A stretch of DNA of 64,000 nucleotides from contig NZ_VEDF01000012.1 of assembly GCF_007677725.1 (NCBI RefSeq), positions 58,573 to 122,572 of the forward strand. The letters run 5' to 3'. The position numbers and the translations under genes are program-made. The stretch is from Pseudomonas sp. URMO17WK12:I11. Its GTDB lineage: Bacteria > Pseudomonadota > Gammaproteobacteria > Pseudomonadales > Pseudomonadaceae. The notes below the pieces were generated by a model. That model ran no database searches. It had not been told where the DNA came from and saw only the letters and a list, made by a program, of their open reading frames with translations. This document shows, in pieces, positions 33,188-42,700 of this stretch (the first letter of the stretch is position 1; each line of letters begins with the position of its first letter).

Positions 33188-33587
33188 ATGTCACCTTATG
33201 ACAGGGCTCTGCCTGTCGTTGTTGTGCAGGTGCACGGCGTTGGCCTGCAAGTGCTACCTGAAGTCCCGAGCACTGCCGGCTCGTCACTGGGCGATTCCGG
33301 TCGGGGCTTGGTGCTAGCTTGCCAGAGCCGTTCGATATGTCAAACAAGGGAAAGGGGCCTTGGGCGCCGTATTTCGGGGGCTGAAGCGATGCGAGCCTCA
33401 GCCGGCAAGGGTTTGCCGCGGGTTGAGGTCAATAATATTTAACGACGCAGTCGGCTCATTGCAGCGCTGCAATGTTCGGCACCGCGTGGATGATCTTGCT
33501 GGTCGAGACGCGCATTTTCTGTCATTTAAAAGGCTGTCGTTGCACAGCATCCCTGTCGCTTGCACAATTCCAACTCAGGAGCTTCAG
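33188..33587. promoter_or_regulatory. Divergent amidotransferase/dpkA promoter region
   Basis: About 400 bases without a supported gene. The one striking feature is an 18-bp perfect palindrome, CATTGCAGCGCTGCAATG, at 33457-33474, just after an AT-rich patch (AATAATATTTAA, 33431-33442). An in-frame upstream extension of dpkA through this region has no ribosome-binding site and is not believed. Confidence 0.55.
33457..33474. promoter_or_regulatory. Perfect 18-bp palindrome, candidate dpkA operator
   Basis: CATTGCAGCGCTGCAATG is a perfect dyad, about 115 bases upstream of dpkA and 270 upstream of the divergent gene. Its size and symmetry suit a dimeric regulator, but no regulator gene lies next to it. 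The protein that reads it is unknown. Confidence 0.6.
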
Positions 33588-34613
33588 ATGTCCGCTTCCA
33601 CGGCCAGCCCGCTGACCCGCATACCCTTGCACGACCTTCGCCAATTGCTGCGGCAGATATTCGAGCACCATGGCTGCAGCGAGACGGTTGCCGCCGTGCT
33701 GGCTGACAATTGCGCCTCGGCCCAGCGCGACGGCGCGCACAGCCACGGCATATTCCGCATGCCGGGCTATGTATCGACGCTCGACAGCGGCTGGGTCGAT
33801 GGTCGCGCCACGCCTCATGTCACCGATGTCGCCGCAGGCTTCGTACAGGTCGATGCCGCCGGTGGCTTCGCCCAACCAGCCCTGGCTGCAGCACGCGCGC
33901 TGCTGCTGGACAAGGCGCGCAACGCCGGCATCGCCGTGCTGGCGATTCGCAACTCGCATCACTTCGCCGCGCTGTGGCCAGATGTCGAGCCTTTTGCCGA
34001 AGAGGGCCTGGTAGCGCTGAGCGTGGTCAATAGCATGACCTGCGTGGTGCCGCATGGCGCCCGCAAGCCGCTGTTCGGCACCAACCCAATCGCTTTCGCC
34101 GCCCCGTGCGCCGGCCAGCAGCCCATCGTCTTCGACATGGCCACCAGCGCCATGGCCCATGGCGATGTACAGATCGCCGCACGCGCCGGCCAGGCATTGC
34201 CAAGCGGCATCGGTGTGGATGCCCTGGGTCAGCCGACTTGCGACCCCAAGGCGATTCTCGACGGCGGCGCGCTATTGCCGTTCGGCGGGCACAAGGGCTC
34301 GGCGCTGTCGATGATGGTCGAGTTACTGGCCGCCGCACTGACCGGGGGGCATTTTTCCTGGGAGTTCGATTGGTCCCGGCACCCGGGCGCGAAAACGCCC
34401 TGGACCGGGCAGTTGATCATCGTCATCGACCCCAGCAAGGCACAAGGCAGTCACTTCGCCCAGCGCAGCGCCGGACTCGTTGCGCAGATGCAGGCCGCCG
34501 GGTTATCGCGCCTGCCTGGCGAGCGGCGCTATCGCGAGCGTGCCATCGCCGCACAGCAGGGGGTGGCGCTGACCCAGCAGGAACTCGACGCCTTGCAAGC
34601 CCTGCGCAATTGA
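33588..34613 (+). CDS. dpkA: Delta1-piperideine-2-carboxylate reductase DpkA
   Basis: This 341-aa NADPH-dependent Ldh-family (malate/lactate dehydrogenase 2 fold) reductase converts delta1-piperideine-2-carboxylate to L-pipecolate in D-lysine catabolism, and also reduces pyrroline-2-carboxylate. Typical features are DGAHSHGIFRMPGYV, a catalytic-type His in IRNSHHFAALWPDVEPFAEEGL, PLFGTNPIAFAAP and LLPFGGHKGSALSMMVELLAAALTGG. The start ATG at 33588 has CAGGAG upstream. It is followed by an aminotransferase gene that can supply its substrate from D-lysine, as in P. putida. Confidence 0.87.
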   Translation: MSASTASPLTRIPLHDLRQLLRQIFEHHGCSETVAAVLADNCASAQRDGAHSHGIFRMPGYVSTLDSGWVDGRATPHVTDVAAGFVQVDAAGGFAQPALAAARALLLDKARNAGIAVLAIRNSHHFAALWPDVEPFAEEGLVALSVVNSMTCVVPHGARKPLFGTNPIAFAAPCAGQQPIVFDMATSAMAHGDVQIAARAGQALPSGIGVDALGQPTCDPKAILDGGALLPFGGHKGSALSMMVELLAAALTGGHFSWEFDWSRHPGAKTPWTGQLIIVIDPSKAQGSHFAQRSAGLVAQMQAAGLSRLPGERRYRERAIAAQQGVALTQQELDALQALRN

Positions 34614-34651
34614 GTGACGAGGCGGTCCGGCAGTGGGCGCAGCGCGCGGCT

Positions 34652-34679
34652 GTGCAAGGTTGCATAGACAACCTTGCAC
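34652..34679. terminator. Perfect 11-bp hairpin between dpkA and the aminotransferase gene
   Basis: GTGCAAGGTTG and CAACCTTGCAC enclose CATAGA. No T-tract follows, so it could be a terminator of dpkA, an attenuator, or an operator for the following gene. Confidence 0.55.
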
Positions 34680-34761
34680 GCAGGTGATGTTCCTGGGCCT
34701 CGACTCCGGGTATTCTCGGGGCAGTCATTCCGAACTGTCCTGATCCAAGGAGCTGCACGCA

Positions 34762-35958
34762 GTGTTCAAACATGTCGATGCCTACGCCGGCGACCCGATT
34801 CTCTCGTTGATGGAAACCTTCAAGGCCGACCCGCGCGCCGACAAGGTCAACCTGAGTATCGGCCTGTACTACGATGAGGCCGGTGTGGTGCCGCAGCTCA
34901 AGGCAGTGGATGCGGTGGAAAAGCGCCTCGCCGGCCAAGCCCACGAGGCCTCGCTGTACCTGCCGATGGAAGGCTTGGCCAGCTACCGTGAAGCCATTCA
35001 GGCGCTGTTGTTCGGTGCCGATCACCCTGCGGTCACCGGCAAGCGGGTCGCCACCGTGCAGACCGTCGGCGGTTCCGGTGCCCTCAAGGTGGGGGCCGAC
35101 TTCCTCAAGCGGTACTTCCCGCAGTCGCAGGTCTGGGTCAGCAACCCAACCTGGGACAACCATCGCGCCATCTTCGAAGGCGCGGGCTTCCAGGTGAACA
35201 CTTACCCGTATTTCGACCAGGCCACCCGCGGCGTCGACTTCGACGGCATGCTCGCTGCGCTGCAGCACTTGCCCGCCAACAGCATCGTGCTGCTGCACCC
35301 GTGCTGCCATAACCCCACCGGCGTCGACCTGGAACAGGGCCAGTGGCAGCAGGTGGTCGAGGTGGTCAAGGCGCGCCAGCTGATCCCGTTCCTCGACATC
35401 GCCTACCAAGGCTTTGGCCAGGGTCTGGTCGAGGACGCCTTCGCCATTCGTGAAATGGCCCGCGCCGGTGTGCCGTGCCTGGTGAGCAACTCGTTCTCCA
35501 AGATCTTCTCGCTGTATGGCGAGCGTGTCGGCGGCTTGTCGGTGGTCTGTGACGACGAAGCCACCACCTTGAGCGTGCTCGGCCAGCTCAAGGCCACGGT
35601 GCGCCGCAACTATTCCAGCCCGCCCAACTTTGGCGCCCAGTTGGTGGCAGGCGTGCTTGCCGACGCCGATCTGAATGCCCAATGGGCGGCCGAGGTGGAA
35701 GTGATGCGCACGCGCATCCTTGCCATGCGCCAGGCCCTGGTCGATGCCCTGGCGGTGCTGCTGCCCGACCAGGACTTCCAGTTCTTCCTGCGTCAGCGCG
35801 GCATGTTCAGCTACACCGGTTTCAGCGTGCAGCAGGTGCGTCGCCTGCGCGATGAGTTCGGCGTGTACCTGATCGACAGCGGTCGGGTGTGCATGTCGGG
35901 GCTGCGTCCGGCCAACCTGCAACGGGTTGCCGAAGCCTTCGCGGCAGTGCAGCAGTAA
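34762..35958 (+). CDS. amaC: Aromatic/D-lysine aminotransferase (TyrB family, AmaC-like)
   Basis: This 398-aa fold-type I PLP aminotransferase has its PLP lysine K247 in SNSFSKIFSLYGERVG. Other family marks are YLPMEGLASYREA, TVGGSGALKVGADFL, SNPTWDNHRAIFEGAG, HPCCHNPTGVDL and an arginine in SGRVCMSGLR that holds the substrate carboxylate. The length matches TyrB. The GTG start at 34762 has AAGGAG nine bases upstream. The neighbour dpkA suggests the P. putida D-lysine aminotransferase AmaC, which makes the keto acid that cyclises to the DpkA substrate. Aromatic amino acids may also be used. Confidence 0.82.
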   Translation: MFKHVDAYAGDPILSLMETFKADPRADKVNLSIGLYYDEAGVVPQLKAVDAVEKRLAGQAHEASLYLPMEGLASYREAIQALLFGADHPAVTGKRVATVQTVGGSGALKVGADFLKRYFPQSQVWVSNPTWDNHRAIFEGAGFQVNTYPYFDQATRGVDFDGMLAALQHLPANSIVLLHPCCHNPTGVDLEQGQWQQVVEVVKARQLIPFLDIAYQGFGQGLVEDAFAIREMARAGVPCLVSNSFSKIFSLYGERVGGLSVVCDDEATTLSVLGQLKATVRRNYSSPPNFGAQLVAGVLADADLNAQWAAEVEVMRTRILAMRQALVDALAVLLPDQDFQFFLRQRGMFSYTGFSVQQVRRLRDEFGVYLIDSGRVCMSGLRPANLQRVAEAFAAVQQ

Positions 35959-35967
35959 GCGTGTACC

Positions 35968-35990
35968 GGGCCGCGTCGCGGCCCTTCTCT
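35968..35990 (+). terminator. Intrinsic terminator after the aminotransferase
   Basis: GGGCCGC-GTC-GCGGCCC is followed by TTCTCT, nine bases after the stop. Confidence 0.7.
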
Positions 35991-35992
35991 GC

Positions 35993-36026
35993 AAGTCAGC
36001 GGCCACGGGCCGTGGCGCTGACTTTT
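35993..36026 (+). terminator. Second strong hairpin terminator
   Basis: AAGTCAGC plus GCCACG pair with CGTGGC plus GCTGACTT around GGC, with a single bulged G and a TTTT end. It stands directly behind the first hairpin, so the two form a tandem terminator. Confidence 0.7.
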
Positions 36027-36221
36027 CGGTCAATAATGTTCCGGGCCTTCCCCACGCTATTGCGCTTGTAAAGACAAGTGCAACCGCCCCTCGGAAAAAG
36101 GCTTCGCAAGTGCAACCTTTCGGTGCACAATCGCGCCCCTCTTTATCCGGTTGAGTTGGGCGATCGCAGCGTTTCGCCATTCTCAGCCTGTTGCAGTCTT
36201 GCGAGTGGAGCGTCACCCGGA

Positions 36222-37502
36222 ATGAATGAGCAGGCCCCAAGCGTTGAGCAACGCTATGCAGAATCGACCCCCGCCACCCTTGGCAACTGGTCGCGTCACG
36301 ACACCACCTGGATGCTGGGCCTGTTTGGCACAGCCATCGGTGCAGGCACGCTGTTCCTGCCCATCAACGCCGGCCTCGGCGGCTTCTGGCCGTTGCTGAT
36401 CCTCGCTGCGCTGGCGTTTCCCATGACCTATTTTTCGCACCGTGGCTTGACCCGCTTCGTGTTGTCCGGGCGCAGCGGCGGCGACATCACCGAGGTGGTC
36501 GAGGAGCATTTCGGCATCAAGGCCGGTGCACTGATCACCGTACTTTACTTCTTCGCGATCTTCCCGATCCTGCTGATCTACAGCGTGGCGCTGACCAACA
36601 CCGTCAGCAGCTTCATCGAGCATCAGTTGCACATGGCGCCACCGCCGCGGGTGCTGTTGTCGTTCGTGCTGATCCTCGGCCTGCTGGCCATCGTGCGCTG
36701 CGGCGAGCAGGCCACGGTCAAGGTGATGAGCCTGCTGGTCTACCCGTTCATCGTGGCCTTGGGGCTGCTGGGTCTGTACCTGATTCCGCACTGGACCGGT
36801 GGGATTCTTGACAGCGCTGCACAGGTGCCGTCCGGCTCGGCTTTCCTGCACACGCTGTGGCTGGCGATTCCGGTGATGGTGTTCTCGTTCAACCATTCGC
36901 CGATCATCTCGGCCTTCGCCGTCGACCAGAAGCGCCGTTATGGCGAGCACGCCGACGCGCGCAGCGGGCAGATCCTGCGCCGCGCGCACTTGCTGATGGT
37001 GGTGATGGTGCTGTTCTTCGTGTTCAGCTGCGTGCTGACCCTCGACAGCGCTCAGTTGGCCGAAGCCAAGGCGCAGAACCTGTCGATCCTGTCATACCTG
37101 GCCAACCACTTCAGCAACCCGGCCATCGCCTTCGCCGCACCATTGATCGCTTTCGTCGCCATCGCCAAGTCCTTCCTGGGCCACTACATCGGTGCCAGCG
37201 AGGGCCTCAAGGGCATCATCGCCAAGACCGGCGCGCGCCCGGCAGCCAAGACCCTCGACCGCGTGGTCGCGGCCCTGATGCTGGTGGTGTGCTGGATCGT
37301 CGCCACCCTCAACCCAAGCATCCTTGGCATGATCGAGTCGCTGGGCGGGCCGATCCTGGCCGTGCTGCTGTTCCTGATGCCGATGTACGCCATTCGCCGG
37401 GTGCCGTCAATGCGCCAATACAGCGGTGCGCTGTCGAACATCTTCGTGGTGGTGATCGGCCTGGTCGCCCTGACTTCGGTGGTGTACGGCCTGATCGGCT
37501 GA
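36222..37502 (+). CDS. HAAAP-family amino-acid transporter (SdaC/serine-threonine like)
   Basis: This 426-aa inner-membrane symporter has about eleven helices. The N-terminal TWMLGLFGTAIGAGTLFLPINAGLGGFWPL is the substrate/ion-site signature of the hydroxy/aromatic amino acid permease family, and FSFNHSPIISAFAVDQKR is the conserved mid-protein motif of SdaC-type carriers. I chose the ATG at 36222 (MNEQAPSVEQRY) over the longer frame, with GGAG 13 bases upstream. Serine/threonine is the default substrate prediction. Its place after the D-lysine genes leaves another amino acid possible. It is separated from amaC by two terminators. Confidence 0.82.
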   Translation: MNEQAPSVEQRYAESTPATLGNWSRHDTTWMLGLFGTAIGAGTLFLPINAGLGGFWPLLILAALAFPMTYFSHRGLTRFVLSGRSGGDITEVVEEHFGIKAGALITVLYFFAIFPILLIYSVALTNTVSSFIEHQLHMAPPPRVLLSFVLILGLLAIVRCGEQATVKVMSLLVYPFIVALGLLGLYLIPHWTGGILDSAAQVPSGSAFLHTLWLAIPVMVFSFNHSPIISAFAVDQKRRYGEHADARSGQILRRAHLLMVVMVLFFVFSCVLTLDSAQLAEAKAQNLSILSYLANHFSNPAIAFAAPLIAFVAIAKSFLGHYIGASEGLKGIIAKTGARPAAKTLDRVVAALMLVVCWIVATLNPSILGMIESLGGPILAVLLFLMPMYAIRRVPSMRQYSGALSNIFVVVIGLVALTSVVYGLIG

Positions 37503-37528
37503 TTCGCCGCCGCCCGCGCTGCAGAGCA

Positions 37529-37561
37529 GCCCGGAGCGCCTTTGGCGTTCCGGGCTTTTTA
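37529..37561 (+). terminator. Intrinsic terminator after the HAAAP transporter
   Basis: GCCCGGAGCGCC pairs with GGCGTTCCGGGC (one mismatch) around TTT, followed by TTTTTATT. Confidence 0.85.
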
Positions 37562-37674
37562 TTGTTCACAGAAAATGCCCCGTGATCGAACAATTTGCGC
37601 GCCTGCCCATAGGCACCCGCGCGCCTTCATGCTTAACTCAGTGTCCTTTTCAAACCCCGCATAAGGATTTCGTC

Positions 37675-38175
37675 ATGGCTCAAGTGACTCTCAAAGGCAA
37701 TCCGGTTCAGGTCAACGGCCAACTGCCGCAGGTTGGCGCCCAGGCGCCGGCATTTTCCCTGGTCGGTGAAGGCCTGGCGGACAAGTCGCTGCAGGATTAC
37801 GCCGGCAAGCGCAAGGTGCTGAACATCTTCCCAAGCGTCGATACCCCGACCTGCGCCACCTCGGTACGCAAGTTCAACGCCCAGGCGAACGAGCTGAACA
37901 ACACCGTGGTGCTGTGCATCTCCGCCGACCTGCCGTTCGCCCAGGCGCGTTTCTGCGGCGCCGAGGGTCTGGAAAACGTGAAGAACCTGTCGACCCTGCG
38001 CGGCCGCGAGTTCCTCGAGCAGTACGGTGTGGCCATCGCCGACGGCCCGCTGGCCGGCCTGGCTGCCCGCGCCGTGGTGGTGCTGGACGAGCAAGACAAA
38101 GTGCTGCACAGCGAGCTGGTCGGCGAGATCGCTGAAGAGCCGAACTACGAAGCAGCCCTGGCTGTGCTGAAGTAA
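37675..38175 (+). CDS. tpx: Thiol peroxidase Tpx
   Basis: This 166-aa atypical two-Cys peroxiredoxin reduces hydrogen and alkyl peroxides with thioredoxin. The peroxidatic C60 is in SVDTPTCATSVRKFN and the resolving C94 in FAQARFCGAEGLENV. The N-terminal VTLKGNPVQVNGQLPQVGAQAPAFSLV is the family signature. I chose the ATG at 37675 with TAAGGA upstream; the open frame to 37582 is not likely to be translated. It is a single-gene unit framed by terminators on both sides. Confidence 0.95.
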   Translation: MAQVTLKGNPVQVNGQLPQVGAQAPAFSLVGEGLADKSLQDYAGKRKVLNIFPSVDTPTCATSVRKFNAQANELNNTVVLCISADLPFAQARFCGAEGLENVKNLSTLRGREFLEQYGVAIADGPLAGLAARAVVVLDEQDKVLHSELVGEIAEEPNYEAALAVLK

Positions 38176-38243
38176 CGGGACGGCCTGGGGCAGGGCAGGT
38201 GCCGGAACTCGCCGGCCCACCCTTGCTCCAAGCAACACCGTGT

Positions 38244-38275
38244 AACGGCCCGGAACGCTTTCCGGGCCGTTTTCA
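38244..38275 (+). terminator. Intrinsic terminator after tpx
   Basis: AACGGCCCGGAA pairs with TTCCGGGCCGTT around CGCT, followed by a short T-run. Confidence 0.85.
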
Positions 38276-38405
38276 TTTAAAGTTCAAGCTTTTGGCAACG
38301 TAAGGCAAAGGTAAACCTCTGGTAAAGGACCTTTGCTAAAACACTGCCAGTGCTTATCGTTCACCCTCCCAAGCCGCCATTTTCTGAACAAGGTTCGTTC
38401 AACCC

Positions 38406-39701
38406 ATGCAAGTGTCCAACTCCCGATCCCCTCGTCGCTGGCTCGTCGGCCTGCTGATCCTGCTGCTGGTGGCCTTGCTGGCCTGGTGGTTGTGGCCGGC
38501 GGCAGCACCTGAGCATAAGGACGCCAGCGCCGGGCGCGCGGGCAAGGGCATGGGCAGGCCCGGTTTCGGCGGTTCGACCGACCCGGTGCCGGTGCGCGTG
38601 GAGCCGGTGCGCGTAGGTGACTTCCCACTGTATTACAAAGCCCTGGGCACGGTCACCGCGACCAACACCGTGAACGTGCGCAGCCGCGTTGCGGGCGAGC
38701 TGGTGAAAATCCACTTCAAGGAAGGTCAGCAGGTCAAGGCCGGCGAGCTATTGGCCGAAATCGATCCGCGCCAGTACCGCATCGCCTTGCAGCAGGCCGA
38801 AGGTACGCTGGCGCAGAACCAGGCGCAGTTGAAGAACGCCCAGGTCGATGTCGCGCGTTACCAAGGCCTGTACGAACAGGACAGCATCGCCAAACAGACC
38901 CTGGACACCGCCCAGGCGCAAGTTGCGCAGTTCGCCGGTCTGGTCAAGACCAATCAGGCCCAGGTCAACGATGCGCGTCTGAACCTTGAGTTCACCCAGA
39001 TCCGCGCGCCCATCAGTGGTCGAGTGGGCCTGCGTCAGCTCGACCTGGGTAACCTGGTCGCTGCCAACGACACCACCGCCTTGGTGGTGATCACCCAGAC
39101 CGAGCCAATCAACGTCGCCTTCACCTTGCCGGAAACCGAGCTGGGCACGGTGCTCGAGCGCTACCGCAGCGGTGCCAGCCTGCCGGTCGAGGCCTGGGAT
39201 CGCACCGACAGCAAATTGCAGGCGACCGGTGTGCTGGGCAGCATCGACAACCAGATCGACACCACCACCGGCACCCTGAAGTTCAAGGGGCTCTTCCAGA
39301 ACAAGGATCTGGCCCTGTTCCCCAATCAGTTCGTCAATGTGCGTCTGCTGGCCGATACCCTCAAGCAAGTGGTCATGGCCCCCGCGGCGGCGGTGCAGTT
39401 CGGTAACGAAGGCTCGTTCGCCTATGTGGTCAACGGCGAGAACACGGTCAACATTCGCACGCTCAAGGTCGGCCCAAGCGATGGCCAGAACAGCGTGATC
39501 CTCGACGGCCTGAAGGCCGGTGACCGTCTGGTGCTCGAAGGCACCGACCGTCTGCGCGAGGGCACCAAGGTCGAGGTGGTCGAGGACAGTTCGCAGGTGC
39601 CGGCCACCCCTGGGCAGCAGTTGCAGGGGCAGGACGCCAAGGGCTCGGCGCAGAGTGACCCGGCAGCTTCGGGTACAGCGCCAGCCAAGGCGGGCGCATG
39701 A
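38406..39701 (+). CDS. muxA: RND efflux periplasmic adaptor (MuxA/MdtA)
   Basis: This 431-aa membrane-fusion protein has an N-terminal membrane anchor (about 12-30, WLVGLLILLLVALLAWWLW), a lipoyl/barrel-sandwich hybrid domain (VRSRVAGELVKIHFKEGQQVKAGELLAEIDPRQY), an alpha-hairpin (about 130-200), and beta-barrel and membrane-proximal domains. A long hydrophilic Q/S/A-rich tail follows residue 395. It links the two inner-membrane pump proteins encoded next to OpmB. It starts a four-gene operon with ATGA overlaps at each junction. The two-pump design (B and C) is specific to MdtABC/MuxABC systems, which export novobiocin, bile salts and similar compounds in relatives. Confidence 0.92.
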   Translation: MQVSNSRSPRRWLVGLLILLLVALLAWWLWPAAAPEHKDASAGRAGKGMGRPGFGGSTDPVPVRVEPVRVGDFPLYYKALGTVTATNTVNVRSRVAGELVKIHFKEGQQVKAGELLAEIDPRQYRIALQQAEGTLAQNQAQLKNAQVDVARYQGLYEQDSIAKQTLDTAQAQVAQFAGLVKTNQAQVNDARLNLEFTQIRAPISGRVGLRQLDLGNLVAANDTTALVVITQTEPINVAFTLPETELGTVLERYRSGASLPVEAWDRTDSKLQATGVLGSIDNQIDTTTGTLKFKGLFQNKDLALFPNQFVNVRLLADTLKQVVMAPAAAVQFGNEGSFAYVVNGENTVNIRTLKVGPSDGQNSVILDGLKAGDRLVLEGTDRLREGTKVEVVEDSSQVPATPGQQLQGQDAKGSAQSDPAASGTAPAKAGA

Positions 39702-42700
39702 ACCTGTCACGCCTGTTCATTCTGCGGCCGGTCGCGACCACGCTGACCATGCTGGCCATCGTGCTGGCCGGCCTGATCGCCTACAAGCTGCTGCCGGTGT
39801 CGGCCTTGCCCCAGGTCGACTACCCGACCATCCGGGTCATGACCCTGTACCCCGGCGCCAGCCCGCAGGTCATGACCAGCGCGGTCACCGCGCCGCTGGA
39901 GCGCCAGTTCGGCCAGATGCCCGGCCTGGAGCAGATGGCCTCGACCAGTTCCGGGGGGGCCTCGGTACTGACCCTGCGCTTCAGCCTGGACATGAACATG
40001 GACGTCGCCGAGCAGCAGGTGCAGGCCGCGATCAACGCCGCCAGCAACCTGCTGCCCAGCGACTTGCCGGCCCCGCCGGTGTACAACAAGGTCAACCCCG
40101 CCGACACGCCGGTCTTGACCCTGGCCATTTCCAGCAAGACCATGCCGTTGCCCAAGCTCAACGACCTGGTCGACACCCGTGTCGCGCAGAAGCTCGCGCA
40201 GATCAGCGGGGTGGGCATGGTCAGCATCGCCGGGGGTCAGCGCCAGGCGGTGCGGATCAAGGTCAACGTCGACGCCCTGGCGGCCAACGGCCTGAACCTT
40301 GATGATGTACGCACGTTGATCGGGGCGTCCAACGTCAACCAGCCCAAGGGCAATTTCGACGGTCCGACCCGAGTGTCGATGCTCGATGCCAACGATCAGC
40401 TGCGCTCGCCCGAGGAATACGCCAACCTGATCCTGGCCTACAACAACGGCGCGCCCCTGCGCCTGCGCGACGTTGCCGAGATCGTCGACGGCGCCGAGAA
40501 CGAGCGCCTGGCGGCCTGGGCCAACCAGAACCAGGCGGTGCTGCTCAATATTCAGCGCCAGCCGGGTGCCAACGTCATCGAGGTCGTCGACCGCATCAAG
40601 CAACTGCTGCCGTCGATCACCGAAAACCTGCCAGCGGGCCTGGATGTGTCGGTGCTTACCGACCGTACGCAAACCATCCGCGCAGCGGTCAAGGACGTGC
40701 AGCATGAGCTGCTGATCGCCATCGTGCTCGTAGTGATGGTGACGTTCGTGTTCCTGCGTCGTTTCAGCGCCACCCTGATTCCATCGATCGCCGTGCCGTT
40801 GTCGCTGATCGGCACCTTCGGCGTCATGTACCTGGCCGGTTTTTCGATCAACAACCTGACCCTGATGGCACTCACCATTGCCACTGGGTTCGTGGTGGAC
40901 GATGCCATCGTCATGCTCGAGAACATCTCGCGGCATATCGAGGAAGGTGAAACACCCTTGCAAGCTGCGCTCAAGGGCGCGCGGCAGATCGGCTTCACCT
41001 TGATTTCCCTGACCTTCTCGTTGATCGCGGTGTTGATTCCGCTGCTGTTCATGGCCGACGTGGTAGGGCGTCTGTTTCGCGAGTTCGCCATTACCCTGGC
41101 AGTGGCGATCCTGATTTCGCTGGTGGTGTCGCTGACGCTGACACCCATGATGTGCGCACGATTGCTCAAGCGCGAACCCAAGCCTGAAGAGCAGGGCCGT
41201 TTCTACCGCGCCAGCGGCGCCTGGATCGACTGGCTCATCGAACACTATGGGCGCGGTTTGCAGTGGGTGCTCAGGCACCAACCGCTGACCCTGCTGGTGG
41301 CGGTGGCCAGCCTCGCCTTGACGGTGCTGCTGTACCTGGCGGTGCCAAAGGGCTTCTTCCCGGTGCAGGACACCGGGGTCATCCAAGGCATCTCCGAGGC
41401 GCCGCAATCGACCTCGTTCGCCGCCATGAGCGAGCGTCAGCAGGCGCTGAGCGCGATCATCCTGCAAGACCCGGCGGTCCAGAGCCTGTCGTCCTATATT
41501 GGGGTCGATGGCGATAACGCCACCCTCAACAGCGGTCGTCTGCTGATCAACCTCAAGCCCCACGGCGAGCGCGACCTGACTGCAAGTGAAGTCATCGAGC
41601 GGCTGCAACCGCAACTTGACAAGCTGGTGGGCATTCGCCTGTTCATGCAGCCGGTGCAGGACTTGAGCATCGAGGACCGAGTCAGCCGGACCCAATATCA
41701 GTTCAGCCTATCGTCGCCTGATGCCGACCTGTTGGCGCAATGGAGCGGCAAGCTGGTCGAGGCCTTGCGACAACGCCCGCAGTTGCAGGACGTCGCCAGC
41801 GACCTGCAGGACAAAGGCCTGCAGGTGTACCTGGTGATCGACCGGGACATGGCCAGCCGCTTGGGCATCAGCGTGGCGCAGATCACCAACGCCTTGTACG
41901 ATGCCTTCGGTCAGCGGCAGATCTCCACCATCTATACCCAGGCCAGTCAGTACCGTGTGGTGCTGCAGGCCCAGGATGCGGCGCTGATCGGCCCGTCGGC
42001 GCTGGAGTCGATACATGTCAAGGCGACCGACGGTGGCCAGGTACGCCTGTCGGCATTGGCGCACATCGAGCAGCGCCAGGCGCAGCTGGCCATCTCCCAT
42101 ATCGGCCAGTTCCCGGCAGTGACCCTGTCGTTCAACCTGGGGGCCGGGGCTTCGCTGGGCGAGGCGGTGGAGGTGATCGGCCAGGTGCAGCAGGACATCG
42201 GCATGCCGCTGGGCATCCAGACTCGCTTCCAGGGCGCTGCGGCAGCGTTTCAGGCGTCGCTGTCGAGCACCTTGCTGCTGATTCTGGCGGCGGTGGTCAC
42301 CATGTATATCGTGCTGGGGGTGCTGTACGAGAGCTACATCCACCCGATCACCATTCTCTCGACCCTGCCATCGGCTGCGGTGGGTGCGTTGTTGGCGTTG
42401 ATTCTCAGCGGCAACGACCTGGGCATGATCGCGATCATCGGCATCATCCTCTTGATCGGCATCGTCAAGAAGAACGCCATCATGATGATCGACTTCGCCC
42501 TGGAAGCGGAGCGGCACCAGGGCATGGCGCCGCACGAGGCGATCTACCAGGCGGCGCTGCTGCGCTTCCGGCCGATCCTGATGACCACCTTGGCGGCACT
42601 GTTCGGCGCGGTGCCGCTCATGCTGGCCACCGGCTCAGGCGCCGAGTTGCGCCAGCCGCTGGGCCTGGTGATGGTCGGCGGCTTGCTGGTCAGTCAGGTG

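Noticed and set aside
33236..33262. Sigma-54 promoter (TTGGC...TGCTA) upstream of dpkA
   Set aside because: The GG-to-GC distance is 9 bases instead of the required 10, and no enhancer-binding regulator is nearby.
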